64,000 nt of DNA from RFSX01 sp965248155 (GCA_965248155.1 CBDFIO010000001.1:1612001-1676000); one strand, 5' to 3'. Positions 49,313-58,649 are shown, numbered from the stretch's first letter. The notes: a model not told the origin generated them from the letters alone. Made by a program: numbers and translations.

Positions 49313-50044
49313 TTAATTTACCTTGGGTGTAGCTTGAATATAAATGCTATCATCTCCACAGTTTTCTGCAATTTCAATTTTAAAGTAATGTCCTATTAAT
49401 GTATCAATTTCAAGATAATTTTCGTAGCTATCAGGATTGATTTTATCATCGGTTAATCCGAAAGTCCAACAATGATCGTTGTATTTTTTATTGCTATGTG
49501 TACCAACTCGCCAACGTTCGCAAGAAAAAGAAGGAAGGTGAAAAATCAACAAACCATTCTTATTCATTTTCTGGCTTAACTCCTGCAGTGTTTTCTTTAA
49601 TTCAACAATATGTTCCAAGGTATGTGAGCTGAATAAAAAATCAATTTTCCCCGGCACTTGATCAATATATTTGTACGGTACTTTTCTACCAAATGCATCC
49701 TTATTCAGGAAATCCACAACCTTGGTACTAAATCCTAAAGGACAAGCTGCTCCTCCTAAGTCGATATTTGTTCCGCCTTGTCTGCTTGCCATCTCTACAA
49801 TGATATCTTTATACTTTTGAATACCTCTCCACCTAAAAATACAGAGTTCATGATTTCTATCATGGTGTCTATACAAAAAGTTGGGGGTTTGTTTTTGAGC
49901 TTCATGAAGGTCGTTTTCAAATGGAGTCTCCAAATACATCGACATGATATCGTCGTATTCTTCAGAAAAAATAAACTCTTTAGTCGGAGCAATAAATTTC
50001 TTTCTTCTCTTAAGTATCCGCTGCGCTATTTTCTTTAATATCAC
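49313..50044 (-). CDS. Class I SAM-dependent methyltransferase
   Basis: A 243-residue protein with GTG start. A basic N-terminus (~1-16) is followed by a Rossmann methyltransferase core: GGTNIDLGGAACPLG at the SAM-binding loop, FLFSSHTLEHIVELKKTL (post-II motif, like 'sxhvlEHv'), and NGLLIFHLPSF. It lies directly upstream of the fusion gene without a gap, so it is in the glycan operon and probably methylates a sugar or lipid intermediate. Substrate unknown. Confidence 0.85.
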   Translation of the reverse strand: MILKKIAQRILKRRKKFIAPTKEFIFSEEYDDIMSMYLETPFENDLHEAQKQTPNFLYRHHDRNHELCIFRWRGIQKYKDIIVEMASRQGGTNIDLGGAACPLGFSTKVVDFLNKDAFGRKVPYKYIDQVPGKIDFLFSSHTLEHIVELKKTLQELSQKMNKNGLLIFHLPSFSCERWRVGTHSNKKYNDHCWTFGLTDDKINPDSYENYLEIDTLIGHYFKIEIAENCGDDSIYIQATPKVN

Positions 50045-50054
50045 TATAGAAATA

Positions 50055-50834
50055 TTAACTGATTAAAATTTTCTTCACTTTTTTTGGCATTCCATTTCCT
50101 CCTTTCAAAGGGCTGATCCAACAATAATTCGTTAGAGCATATCTTACTCCGGATTGAATAGGCATCCCTCGATGTACACCACTTGTATCTACGACGATCA
50201 AAGTTCCTGCTTTTGCTGTAAATATCCGGCTTTCATATTCATTATAATTCAATACTTTCTCAACCTGCTCCTCCGTAAAACGATTGTGATTAAAATCAAA
50301 ATTATGATCCATTATACTCTTAAGAACAGAATCCTTTTTATGTGTTCGTAAAACATATTGAAAAGGACCATGCTCTTCTTCGACATCAGTGAGATACATA
50401 ATAGTTTTCAATTGCTTTTCATTAACGATATCACGATGCCACCCTCCACCTGAACCCAGGTTACCTTGCATAGCCGTAATTCTATTGGCCATTGCAAAAC
50501 CATCAAGAAACTTATCATCTACTCCGTAATAGTTGGCTCTTAATTTTTTTAACAAAGAATGTTTATAGAAACGGCTTGCCAATTTAGATACATTGTCCAT
50601 TCCCCATATTCTATAATCAGCCCCTAAATCGTCTTTCCAAAGTTCATCTCTTCTGTGTTCTATTGTATAATCTATTTCATCTTTAAGTTTGTTGCAATCA
50701 TCTATACTCCAAAACCCGGGTATAATACAAATACCGTTTTCTTCTACCTCTTTAATGATTGAGTCTGTAGAATCGTCTTGATCTAATTTGGTACTAAAAG
50801 TTGATCTGACAATTGCATTTTTTGCAAATTCCAC
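50055..50834 (-). CDS. Phytanoyl-CoA dioxygenase (PhyH) family protein
   Basis: A 259-residue Fe(II)/2-oxoglutarate-dependent oxygenase with GTG start. Metal ligands are visible as WHRD (H-x-D, residues ~133-136) and the distal His in DTSGVHRGMPIQSG, with the 2-oxoglutarate-binding Arg in VRYALTNYCW. Residues ~35-60 (GICIIPGFWSIDDCNKLKDE) are the usual N-terminal motif. It sits among methyltransferases and a glycosyltransferase, so it may hydroxylate a sugar or lipid part of the glycan. The substrate is not deducible. Confidence 0.87.
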   Translation of the reverse strand: MEFAKNAIVRSTFSTKLDQDDSTDSIIKEVEENGICIIPGFWSIDDCNKLKDEIDYTIEHRRDELWKDDLGADYRIWGMDNVSKLASRFYKHSLLKKLRANYYGVDDKFLDGFAMANRITAMQGNLGSGGGWHRDIVNEKQLKTIMYLTDVEEEHGPFQYVLRTHKKDSVLKSIMDHNFDFNHNRFTEEQVEKVLNYNEYESRIFTAKAGTLIVVDTSGVHRGMPIQSGVRYALTNYCWISPLKGGNGMPKKVKKILIS

Positions 50835-50873
50835 TTTTGTCCTTATGTAGTTAATGTATTTGATTGTTATATC

Positions 50874-51626
50874 TTAATTTGGAATAATTATTAAATATGG
50901 ATTCTCGTCCTTATAGACCAAATCTAAATCTTCGCTCCATTCAACATTTCCGTCTCTTAAATTCGGCAATATTCTCATAGAATATCCTTCAAAATGAGAT
51001 AATACTTCTTCAATTGAGGTATTGAAATTAGCTAAAATCAATGGATGAAGTTCAAGTAAGAATTTCGTTTCTTTTCGTTTAATGATGTTCTTACATCCCA
51101 ATAAAACTTCATTTTCAAAACCGTCTACATCTATTTGAATAAGATGTGGAATTATGGATTTTTCTCCGAAGTAATCATCCAATTTTACAAATTTATCGTT
51201 ACTAATTGATCCAACATACTTGTTTTCGATATTCCATTGGTTCAGGCTTGAATACAGTTCTTTGGTTTTTTGCAAAAAATAATATTGTTGCCATCCGGCT
51301 TCAAAAGCAAATATTTTAATATCTCGATTCATCTTTGAAAGTAATGCTGGGAAAAATCCAAAACAACTTCCAACATCGCAATAGATATAATCAACTGAAT
51401 TTCCGATTTCTTTGGCGAGCAACTCACAGATACCTATCTCGTGTCCATTACCAGATTCAATTCTCTCAATCCAAAGTTTATTCCTACGTGGAACAATCAA
51501 CTCAAGTTCAATATCTTCAAATACTGTCCCTTTCGCAGCATAGGATGAATTTCTCAAGAGATAAAGCTTAAGCGCCAATGATCTGGGTAATACGTTTAGA
51601 AACTGTTGCTTGATTTTTCCTATCAC
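50874..51626 (-). CDS. FkbM-family methyltransferase
   Basis: A 250-residue SAM-dependent methyltransferase. The SAM loop is YIYCDVGSCFGFFPALLS, the second acidic motif is KIFAFEAGWQQYYFL, and the FkbM signature IQIDVDGFENEVLLGCKNII is clear (residues ~158-177). It starts at GTG, which overlaps the TGA of the upstream glycosyltransferase gene (GTGA). O-methylation of a surface sugar is the likely role. Confidence 0.9.
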   Translation of the reverse strand: MIGKIKQQFLNVLPRSLALKLYLLRNSSYAAKGTVFEDIELELIVPRRNKLWIERIESGNGHEIGICELLAKEIGNSVDYIYCDVGSCFGFFPALLSKMNRDIKIFAFEAGWQQYYFLQKTKELYSSLNQWNIENKYVGSISNDKFVKLDDYFGEKSIIPHLIQIDVDGFENEVLLGCKNIIKRKETKFLLELHPLILANFNTSIEEVLSHFEGYSMRILPNLRDGNVEWSEDLDLVYKDENPYLIIIPN

Positions 51627-52915
51627 TGAATCGATTTTATTTTATCAACAAGCTTTCTTGTGAGTTCTTTTCTTTCAAAGCTATATCTAATGTCATCTTC
51701 ATCTTCAATATTTTCACTAGAAATAGTCAAAAATTGCTCAAGTCTATCAGCTAAATTTTCCGACATCTCATAATTAAAAGAAAGGGATTTTTTATAATCC
51801 CTTAATATTTTTCCTACATCTGATGAGTCTGAAGCAATACTTAAAACTCGCTTGTCGCTAGCGATATATTCAAACATTTTACCGGGGATATTCGCATTTG
51901 CATTATCAGTATTATTGACCAGAAGTAATAATACATTTGATTTCGCATAATCTAAAATCACATCTTTATGAGGCTTGTAAGGTTCTATCGTCAATTTGTT
52001 TTCTAATTGAGGCCATGATTTTATAGAATTAATTACCTGGCTATCGACTTTGCCTACCAGATGTATACAAAGCTTAGAATTAATCTCAGCATTTGTAGTA
52101 CACAGATGATTCAATGCCATCCATAAATTTTCCGGATTTCTAAGTTGATTCAATAAACCTGCATGATATATAACAATTTTATTCTCAGAAGATCTGTCCG
52201 AAAAATTTTTGAAATCTACTTCATCATATCCATTTGTTATCGTATAGAATTTATTATGATCAAAATGAACAAGTAGATCCTTCATAGATTCACTTGTTGC
52301 AATGACTCGATCGCAAGTATCCAGTACCTGTTTTTCTAATAAGGCTTGTTTGTTCAGGGCTTTTTGTCCAGAACCAAATTGTTTTAAAAAATCAAACTTG
52401 GACCATGGATCTCGAATATCTACAATCCATTTAAGATCAGGATTCGATCTTTTCAATTTCAAGCCGATCAAATGCATACTGTGTGGTGGACCTGTAGTCA
52501 CCAGATATTTAATCCCTTCTTTTTTTAAATATGGTTTCAAGAATCTGTAAGAAGGATTGATCCAAAATTTCCTGGGATCCGGTATAAAGAAATTGGCTCT
52601 TACATAATTAAGTAAGCGAGATTTATATGATCTTCCGGAAGGATTTTTTACAAGACCCTGATTGATGGTTTTTTTCCCAGTGAAAAATTCTGCCAATTTG
52701 TAAGGTTCCCATATTTTTGTCTTTATCACTTCTACTTGAGGATTTACATCTTCCAATAAACTTAAGTCTTGGAGACTAAAATGTGGGTTTAGCGGTGTGT
52801 AGATTATAGGTTTAAAACCAAAATCTGGAAGATATTTGGTGAATTTCAACCAGCGTTGCACTCCTGATCCTGCCGATGGTGGCCAATAATAAGATATGAT
52901 GAGTATTTTCTCCAA
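51623..52915 (-). CDS. Glycosyltransferase, GT4-like (GT-B fold)
   Basis: A 430-residue protein with a TTG start; no ATG is near. The N-terminal Rossmann half has IISYYWPPSAGSGVQRWLKFTKYLP (split at GSG) and VTTGPPHSMHLIGLKLK; the C-terminal donor half has ITNGYDEVDF, IYHAGLLNQLRNPENL, LHLVGKVDS-like CIHLVGKV, and the family end motif NIPGKMFEYIASDKRVLSIA with the catalytic Glu region. It adds a sugar to a growing surface glycan in the cytoplasm. It is the first gene of the minus-strand glycan cluster, coupled to FkbM. Confidence 0.9.
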   Translation of the reverse strand: MEKILIISYYWPPSAGSGVQRWLKFTKYLPDFGFKPIIYTPLNPHFSLQDLSLLEDVNPQVEVIKTKIWEPYKLAEFFTGKKTINQGLVKNPSGRSYKSRLLNYVRANFFIPDPRKFWINPSYRFLKPYLKKEGIKYLVTTGPPHSMHLIGLKLKRSNPDLKWIVDIRDPWSKFDFLKQFGSGQKALNKQALLEKQVLDTCDRVIATSESMKDLLVHFDHNKFYTITNGYDEVDFKNFSDRSSENKIVIYHAGLLNQLRNPENLWMALNHLCTTNAEINSKLCIHLVGKVDSQVINSIKSWPQLENKLTIEPYKPHKDVILDYAKSNVLLLLVNNTDNANANIPGKMFEYIASDKRVLSIASDSSDVGKILRDYKKSLSFNYEMSENLADRLEQFLTISSENIEDEDDIRYSFERKELTRKLVDKIKSIQ

Positions 52916-52986
52916 CAGCTGCAGTATTTATATTAGCGAAAATACTAATATAATATTCAAAAGAGATCTAATAATAATCGCAAATT

Positions 52987-53232
52987 CTAATTGGGACAAG
53001 TGATTAGTGAACCATTTAAAACACCATTGTTGTCAGGTCTAAATCGCCAGCATTGTCCATTAGGAGATTTCAGTAAGACTCCTTGAGCAATATCATCAAA
53101 ATACACATCTCCTGATGTCACATGTAATTTAGATTTTGGGTTTAATGTGCCATCTCCTTCAATAATTACTTGTTGAGAACAAAGCGACAATGAAATGAAA
53201 GATATTAATATAAGACAGATTGAATTCGTCAT
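52987..53232 (-). CDS. Small secreted protein (81 residues)
   Basis: It begins with a signal peptide (MTNSICLILISFISLSLCSQ). The remainder has a 'P.SKLHVTSGDVYFDD' segment like the N-terminal unit of Bacteroidota tail-fibre-type proteins and ends GQCWRFRPDNNGVLN. Proteins this short with this ending occur as stand-alone secreted proteins, role unknown. It is a separate gene, 70 bases upstream of the glycosyltransferase start on the same strand. Confidence 0.7.
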   Translation of the reverse strand: MTNSICLILISFISLSLCSQQVIIEGDGTLNPKSKLHVTSGDVYFDDIAQGVLLKSPNGQCWRFRPDNNGVLNGSLITCPN

Positions 53233-53356
53233 AAGAATATTATTTGTATACTTAATTTAATACATTCAAAAGGAAACAAATCAAGGTGTATTCCTAAATC
53301 GAGAAATTATATCGTGGAAATTGAAACTTGTTTATGAAACTATTTTTGATAAAATC

Positions 53357-53824
53357 CTATTGCTGCGGCCGGTATTTCAATTGCAATCCATGCAGAAATT
53401 TTCGAAGAAATTGATCGTGACACAATCTGTATTGGTTCTGTCCCGGTTTTCTAAAAAATGCACTTAACTCATGTTTGCTTATCGGACTATCTACAAGCTT
53501 AAAAACTTCAAGCATATCATTATCCTTCAGATTGAGGGCAATTTTTATTTTCCTAAGAATGATATTATTATTCAGTCTTTTTTCCGGAACAATTTCTACT
53601 CCTTCCCTCTTCCCACGATGGTGAGCAATGAATCCGTTTAGAAAAATAGCCAGTTCAATATCTATCATTTCTTTGTAATCATCATGGTCATCCTGCTTGA
53701 GCCAATTACTGACTTGTGCCCGTGTAACCTCTCGATCTCCCAATCCAAATAGCTCGATCATTTTTGAATCATTAATATCAAATGTGTATCTTATACGTCG
53801 AAGTATGTCGTTGTTACTGATCAC
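53357..53824 (-). CDS. DUF1456 family protein (YehS-like)
   Basis: A 155-residue cytoplasmic protein with GTG start. It consists of two related halves: NNDILRRIRYTFDINDSKMI (residues ~3-22) and NNIILRKIKIALNLKDNDML (near residue 88), each followed by a helical segment ending in FLNGFI or FLHGLQ. This is the tandem arrangement of DUF1456. Function is unknown in the family; nothing nearby explains it. Confidence 0.88.
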   Translation of the reverse strand: MISNNDILRRIRYTFDINDSKMIELFGLGDREVTRAQVSNWLKQDDHDDYKEMIDIELAIFLNGFIAHHRGKREGVEIVPEKRLNNNIILRKIKIALNLKDNDMLEVFKLVDSPISKHELSAFFRKPGQNQYRLCHDQFLRKFLHGLQLKYRPQQ

Positions 53825-54000
53825 GAAAATCTATTAGAGTAATTAAGCTCAATATATATAGAAGGTATTAGTAATAGATACAAAAAAATAGAATAGAATA
53901 TTTTTTCCTCATTCTGATTAGATGAGATAAGGGCGTTGTATTAATAATTTTAAAGTAAAATTTTAACTCTGAATTGAATTTATAACCCAAATTTCATATC

Positions 54001-54897
54001 ATGAAAAACCATATAATTTCTATTTTATTTTTGTTTATTTTTTGTCTAACATCCACATTTTCTTATGCCCAAATTGTTGACATAGAAAGCACGAACAAAG
54101 GTGTACTTATTCCGAGGGTTTCAGATACTTCTTCTGTAACGTCTCCATCAGCAGGTATGATTATTTATAAGTTGACAGGACAGACCGGAATGTATTTACA
54201 TAACGGATCATTCTGGGAACATATGGGTCCGGCGGGTGCTTTAATACCCGGAGCTGGGATCGACATCACTGGTCCTGTTATCAGCAATACAGAACCGGAT
54301 CAAGTAGTTAATTTAACAGATAGTGGAGCCACGACTGTGACAGGAACTTACCCTAACTTCAATATAAATTCTACAGATAATGTCAACGATGCAGATGCAA
54401 GCACTACCAATGAAATTCAATCCATGTCACTTTCAGGGAATACTTTGAGTTTGAGCCTGGGAGGTGGGTCCGTAAGTTTAGCTTCTTTTGTATCTCCGTG
54501 GAAAAATTCCGGAAGTAACCTCTATTTTAACACTGGCAAAGTCGGTATTGGTGATAATAGTCCAATAGCTACATTGACTGTAGGAAACGGCAATAAATTA
54601 CAAGTACATGGAGCAGATGGAGATATTGTTTATAAGGATGATCAGGGTAGTTTACGGTTCGCTAATTCTAATGGCAGCAATGCGCCTATGATTCATATGT
54701 TTCAAAGTGGAACCAACAATAGCACAAGGATGCTTGTAGCGCATTCTCCATCATTTCCATCATGGGGAATTCAGTATAACGATACGGCGGATGCATTTAA
54801 TTATATCGGAGACAATCTGCCTGTTTTTCATGTTCAATTGAGTGGACAAAGAAGAATTGGAGTAGCTGTAAATCGTCAAATAAAAGTGGACCATTAA
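54001..54897 (+). CDS. Secreted tail-fibre-like protein, 3' end cut by an IS3-family element
   Basis: A 298-residue frame with signal peptide MKNHIISILFLFIFCLTSTF. Its N-terminal module (NKGVLIPRVSDTSSVTSPSA, MYLHNGSFWEHMG) matches that of the 37511-39112 protein. A GKVGIGDNSP segment begins the C-terminal region. The last residues (near KVDH) and the stop codon lie within the left inverted repeat of the IS element (54883 onward), so the original C-terminus is lost; no continuation is recognisable after the element's right end at 56314. It is probably a remnant. Confidence 0.78.
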   Translation: MKNHIISILFLFIFCLTSTFSYAQIVDIESTNKGVLIPRVSDTSSVTSPSAGMIIYKLTGQTGMYLHNGSFWEHMGPAGALIPGAGIDITGPVISNTEPDQVVNLTDSGATTVTGTYPNFNINSTDNVNDADASTTNEIQSMSLSGNTLSLSLGGGSVSLASFVSPWKNSGSNLYFNTGKVGIGDNSPIATLTVGNGNKLQVHGADGDIVYKDDQGSLRFANSNGSNAPMIHMFQSGTNNSTRMLVAHSPSFPSWGIQYNDTADAFNYIGDNLPVFHVQLSGQRRIGVAVNRQIKVDH

Positions 54898-54941
54898 GTG
54901 AATAAAATTAAGTTATACATAACTATTAAATTCACTTTATT

Positions 54942-55292
54942 ATGAACAAGAAAAACAAATCAGCAGAATCTTATGTCCGAGATGTAAAAAGAAGGACAAG
55001 ACGTAAATTTTCTACAGAAGAAAAGATTAGAATAGTCATTGAAGGATTAAGAGGAGAAGAAAGTGTTGCTTCTCTTTGTAGAAGAGAAGAGATTTCACAA
55101 CCACTATATTATAAGTGGAGTAAAGATTTCATGGAAGCAGGGAAGAAACGTTTAAAGGGAGACACAGAACGTGAAGCCAATACTTCAGAAGTTCAACATC
55201 TAAAGACAGAAAATCAAGACCTTAAAGAGGTAGTAGCAGAACTTACTCTAAAAAATCGTGTGCTTAAAAAAAGCTTGAATGGAGTAAAATAA
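54942..55292 (+). CDS. IS3-family transposase OrfA
   Basis: A 116-residue DNA-binding subunit. A helix-turn-helix lies at ~20-65 (RRKFSTEEKIRIVIEGLRGE, ASLCRREEISQPLYYKW), and a C-terminal coiled coil with leucine heptads follows (LKTENQDLKEVVAELTLKNR). It lies 15 bases before the OrfB ATG. Near its 3' end an A7G run (55266-55272) permits -1 slippage into the OrfB frame. Confidence 0.93.
   Translation: MNKKNKSAESYVRDVKRRTRRKFSTEEKIRIVIEGLRGEESVASLCRREEISQPLYYKWSKDFMEAGKKRLKGDTEREANTSEVQHLKTENQDLKEVVAELTLKNRVLKKSLNGVK
55266..55273 (+). promoter_or_regulatory. Likely -1 programmed frameshift site of the IS3 element
   Basis: Seven A followed by G occur near the 3' end of orfA. From that point the -1 frame is open (K-L-E-W-S-K-I-K-F-K-K-Y) directly into the OrfB start codon, as needed for an OrfAB transposase. 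Slippage on A-rich heptamers is established for IS3 elements; use here is inferred. Confidence 0.6.
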
Positions 55293-55306
55293 AATTCAAG
55301 AAGTAT

Positions 55307-56290
55307 ATGCGATTTACAGCAAAAGAAAAGATGGAACTGATTAGGCTGGTTGAGCAATCCGAATGGAGTGTTAGAAGAACTCTCAAGGAAATTGGTATTC
55401 ACAAATCAACCTTTTACAACTGGTATAAGAAATATCGGGAAAATGGAATTGTAGGATTAGAGGAAAAGAAAAGTACAAGGAAGCACTATTGGAACAAGAT
55501 TCCTGATCGGATCAGGTCTGATATATTGAATCTGGCACTGGAAGTTTCAGAGCTTTCTTGTAGAGAATTGGCTTGCAGGTATACTGATGAGAATCAATAC
55601 TTTATAAGCGAAAGCAGTGTTTACAGAATATTGAAATCTGCTGGACTGATAAACCCTCCTCATTATGATCTGATATCTGCCGCAGATGAATTTAAAGACA
55701 AAACAACAACTGTCAATCAAATGTGGCAAACTGATTTTACTTATTTCAAAATCATTGGCTGGGGATGGTATTACCTATCGACTATATTAGATGATTATTC
55801 TAGGTACATTATAAGTTGGGAGTTGTGCTCAACGATGAAAACCCTTGATGTAAAAAATACTTTGAATCAGGCATTAAACCATCCAAATGTAAATTTGAAT
55901 AAACCGCCTAAGTTATTATCTGATAATGGATCTTGTTATTTAAGTCAAGAGTTGAGCTCTTATTTGGATGATTACAAAATTAAACATGTGAGAGGAAGAC
56001 CTGGTCATCCTCAAACGCAAGGCAAGATTGAAAGGTATCACAGAACAATGAAAAATGTAATTAAACTGGATCATTATTACAGCCCAGGTGAATTGAGTTT
56101 TCCTCTTTCACAATTTGTAAAATATTATAACCATCACAGATATCATGAATCTTTACAAAACTTGACACCAGCAGATGTTTATTATGGATTAAAAGAAGAA
56201 AAACTGAAGAGAAGAAAATTATGTAAACACAAAACATTTAAAAAACGCAGACAAAAATATTTCAATTTAACTTTTAAAAGTGTAACTTAA
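55307..56290 (+). CDS. IS3-family transposase OrfB (DDE integrase core)
   Basis: A 327-residue protein. The N-terminus has a second helix-turn-helix (RRTLKEIGIHKSTFYNWYKK). The retroviral-integrase-like core shows the first Asp in MWQTDFTYFKIIGWGWYYLS, the second in KLLSDNGSCY and the Glu in QGKIERYHRTMKNVIK, with the spacing of IS3-family enzymes. An HHR-Y-H segment (YNHHRYHESLQNLTPADVYY) follows. No break is visible, so with OrfA this copy may be active. Confidence 0.95.
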   Translation: MRFTAKEKMELIRLVEQSEWSVRRTLKEIGIHKSTFYNWYKKYRENGIVGLEEKKSTRKHYWNKIPDRIRSDILNLALEVSELSCRELACRYTDENQYFISESSVYRILKSAGLINPPHYDLISAADEFKDKTTTVNQMWQTDFTYFKIIGWGWYYLSTILDDYSRYIISWELCSTMKTLDVKNTLNQALNHPNVNLNKPPKLLSDNGSCYLSQELSSYLDDYKIKHVRGRPGHPQTQGKIERYHRTMKNVIKLDHYYSPGELSFPLSQFVKYYNHHRYHESLQNLTPADVYYGLKEEKLKRRKLCKHKTFKKRRQKYFNLTFKSVT

Positions 56291-56475
56291 TTTTATTCAC
56301 TTATTGTCCACTTTGGTTTGAAGACCTACAGTGATCGGCATAATTCTAAGGTTAAAGGAACAATCAGTCTCATACTAGAGTAAGAAAGCATCGAAATTGT
56401 TTTACCATATAATTCACCTATGATTAAAAAAATCTTACAAATTATTCATTTATAAGACTTTATGAAAATACCTAG

Positions 56476-56549
56476 TGACCCCGGGAGGATTCGAACCCCC
56501 AACCCCCAGAGCCGAAATCTGGTATTCTATCCAGTTGAACTACGGGGCC
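56476..56549 (-). tRNA. tRNA-Arg (anticodon UCG)
   Basis: 74 bases on the minus strand. Acceptor GGCCCCG pairs with CGGGGTC (one G-U), discriminator A. The D arm region carries AGTTCAACTGGATAGAA, the anticodon arm CCAGA-TTTCGGC-TCTGG gives UCG at positions 34-36, and the T arm contains GGGTTCGAATCC. CCA is not encoded. Confidence 0.95.
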
Positions 56550-56700
56550 AGAAATACAAATATGAGAAATTAAATTTTCACCGTAGTGAAACGCCTGTCC
56601 CGAGTAAAGTTTTTATTCAATAAAAACGAACCCGAGGGAAACTACGGGGCCAGAAATACAAATAGGAGAAATTAAATTTTCACCGTAGTGAAACGCTTGT
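56538..56700. repeat. 61-bp direct repeat covering the tRNA-Arg 5' end and its upstream region
   Basis: Copies at 56538-56598 and 56640-56700 match with two mismatches. Each starts with AACTACGGGGCC, i.e. the first 11 bases of the tRNA gene read on the minus strand, and continues into the tRNA's upstream (promoter) side. Each has TTCAC-CGTA-GTGAA. Between them lies a hairpin GTTTTTATT-C-AATAAAAAC. The second copy holds no tRNA body. Confidence 0.85.
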
Positions 56701-56934
56701 GCTGACATCTGCTAATGGCAAATCGTCAGTGTACTACATAGCCAATTAATCTATGAAATAAAAAATTATGAATTAAAAATCGGTCTTGCATCTGGTGCAT
56801 AATAATCGTCACAATTTCAAAAAAATATCTATCTGGATATTTGTAGCTTAGTTGAGCAAATTACAAATAGGCTCAAAGCCAATCACTAGGCTGTCTACTA
56901 TATTGAATTCAATCATAAAACCGAACCCATAGAT
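56701..56934. other. Intergenic region before the GMC oxidoreductase gene
   Basis: AT-rich, no credible open frame. A near-consensus -7 box (GATATTTG at about 56836-56843) is 7 of 8 bases to TAnnTTTG but has no clear -33 box at the right distance. I see no RNA gene. Confidence 0.4.
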
Positions 56935-58649
56935 ATGCAAATAAAAGAATCCGGAAAAGAGTATGATGCCATAGTTGTTGGTTCAGGAGCAGGAGGTGGT
57001 ATGGCCGCTTATATAATGGCCAATGCAGGAATGAAAATAGCCGTCGTAGAAGCCGGACCCTACTTTGATCCTAAAGATCCCTCTACCATGACTCAAATGA
57101 AATGGCCATGGCAATCCCCAAGACGAGGAGCCAGTACAAAAAGAGCATTTGGCGATTTTGATATGTCCTGGGGTGATTGGGAAGTCGATGGAGAACCCTA
57201 CACCAAAAAAGAAGGCACAGAATTTCTATGGTGGCGATCCCGGATGCTGGGTGGAAGAACAAATCACTGGGGACGAATCTCTCTCAGATTTGGACCCAAA
57301 GATTTCAAGCATAAAGATATCGATGGACTTGGTGAAAATTGGCCGATCAGTTATGATGAAATAAAACCATACTACGATCGCCTGGATAAATTGGTAGGTG
57401 TATTTGGGACCAATGAAGGTCTACCCAATGATCCGGATGGATTTTTCTTACCTCCTCCCAAACCTCGATTACACGAACTCTATTATATAAAAGGAGTCAA
57501 AAAAATGGGATTCCAGTCATCCCTGCCCGACTGTCCATACTGACAAAAAGAATAAATAAAGAAAGAGGCATTTGTTTCTACTGTGGTCAATGTAGTAGAT
57601 CATGTAATGCCTATGCTGATTTTTCTTCGGGTTCCGTTTTTATTTTTCCTGCTCAAAAAAGTGGGCAGGTCGACCTATATACCAATTGTATGGTCAAAAA
57701 TGTGACGACCAATAACGAAGGTTTGGCAACCGGAGTGTCTTATATAAATAAAGAAGACCTTAAAGAATACAAGCTCCGAAGTAGAGCAGTTGTCTTGGGA
57801 GCTTCCGCTTGTAGCTCAGCACGTATCCTGATGAATTCAAAAAGTCCCAAACATCCCAACGGTCTTGGTAACAGCAGTGATCATGTCGGTCGTTACCTTC
57901 ATGATAGTACCGGCTCCGGTCTCTCAGCATTTATACCGTCCTTAATGGATAGGAAGACCTATAATGAAGATGGTGTTGGCGGAATGCATGTCTATAGCCC
58001 ATGGTGGGGTGACAATAATAAACTCGATTTTCCACGAGGATATCATATTGAAATTTGGGGTGGTATGGGTATGCCCGCCTACGGGTTTGCTAATAATGTA
58101 ACAGCTATGAATGAATATATAGGCGGTGAAATTGGCGGTTATGGCACCAAGTTAAGAGAAGATGTCAAACGATTTTTCGGAGCAACAATAGGTTTTGGGG
58201 GACGTGGCGAGTCTATTGCACGTTATGAAAATCGATGCACAATAGATCCAGATACTGTTGACAAATTTGGAATTCCTGTTTTAAAATTTGATTACAAATG
58301 GTCTGATTATGAACGGCTGCAAGCCAAACATATGAATGATACTTTTGAAGAGATCACTCATAATATGGGAGGCCAAATACTCGGTACAAAACCAGGAAAG
58401 GATAAAGATTATGGTTTATTAGCACCCGGTCAAATTATACACGAAGTAGGTACAACTCGCATGGGCAATGATCCAAAAACATCTGTGACTAACAAATGGC
58501 AGCAACTTCATGATGCTAAAAATGTATACGTCGTAGATGGAGGACCCTTCACTTCCCAAGCAGATAAAAATTGTACCTGGACCATCATGGCATTAAGCAT
58601 GAGAGCTTCAGAACATCTTGTTGAACAATTTAAAAAGTTAGAAATATGA
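56935..58649 (+). pseudogene. GMC-family oxidoreductase, frame interrupted once
   Basis: Two frames (56935-57543 and from ~57510 to 58649) make one ~571-residue flavoenzyme if one A is added near 57508 (MGGA-TTCC to MG-I-P-V-I-P). The N-terminal FAD motif is VVGSGAGGGMAAYIMANAG, then LGGRTNHWGRISLRFGP, a Cys pair CFYCGQCSRSC, and the C-terminal GMC domain with HEVGTTRMGNDPKTSV and VVDGGPFTS. Enzymes of this group oxidise alcohols or sugars. The next gene, overlapping by four bases (ATGA), is the usual gluconate 2-dehydrogenase subunit 3-like partner. The break may be a sequencing error, as the downstream gene is intact. Confidence 0.9.

Larger units (their letters stand above)
54883..56314 (+). 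mobile_element. IS3-family insertion sequence (~1.43 kb)
   Basis: Imperfect inverted ends of about 33 bases are present at 54883-54916 and 56281-56314; both contain AAAGTGGAC at the outer side and TAAGTGAATAAAATTAAGTT inward. Two genes, orfA and orfB, lie between them in the -1 frame relation. Target-site duplication is not evident with these ends. The left end supplies the stop codon of the gene it interrupts. Confidence 0.9.
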
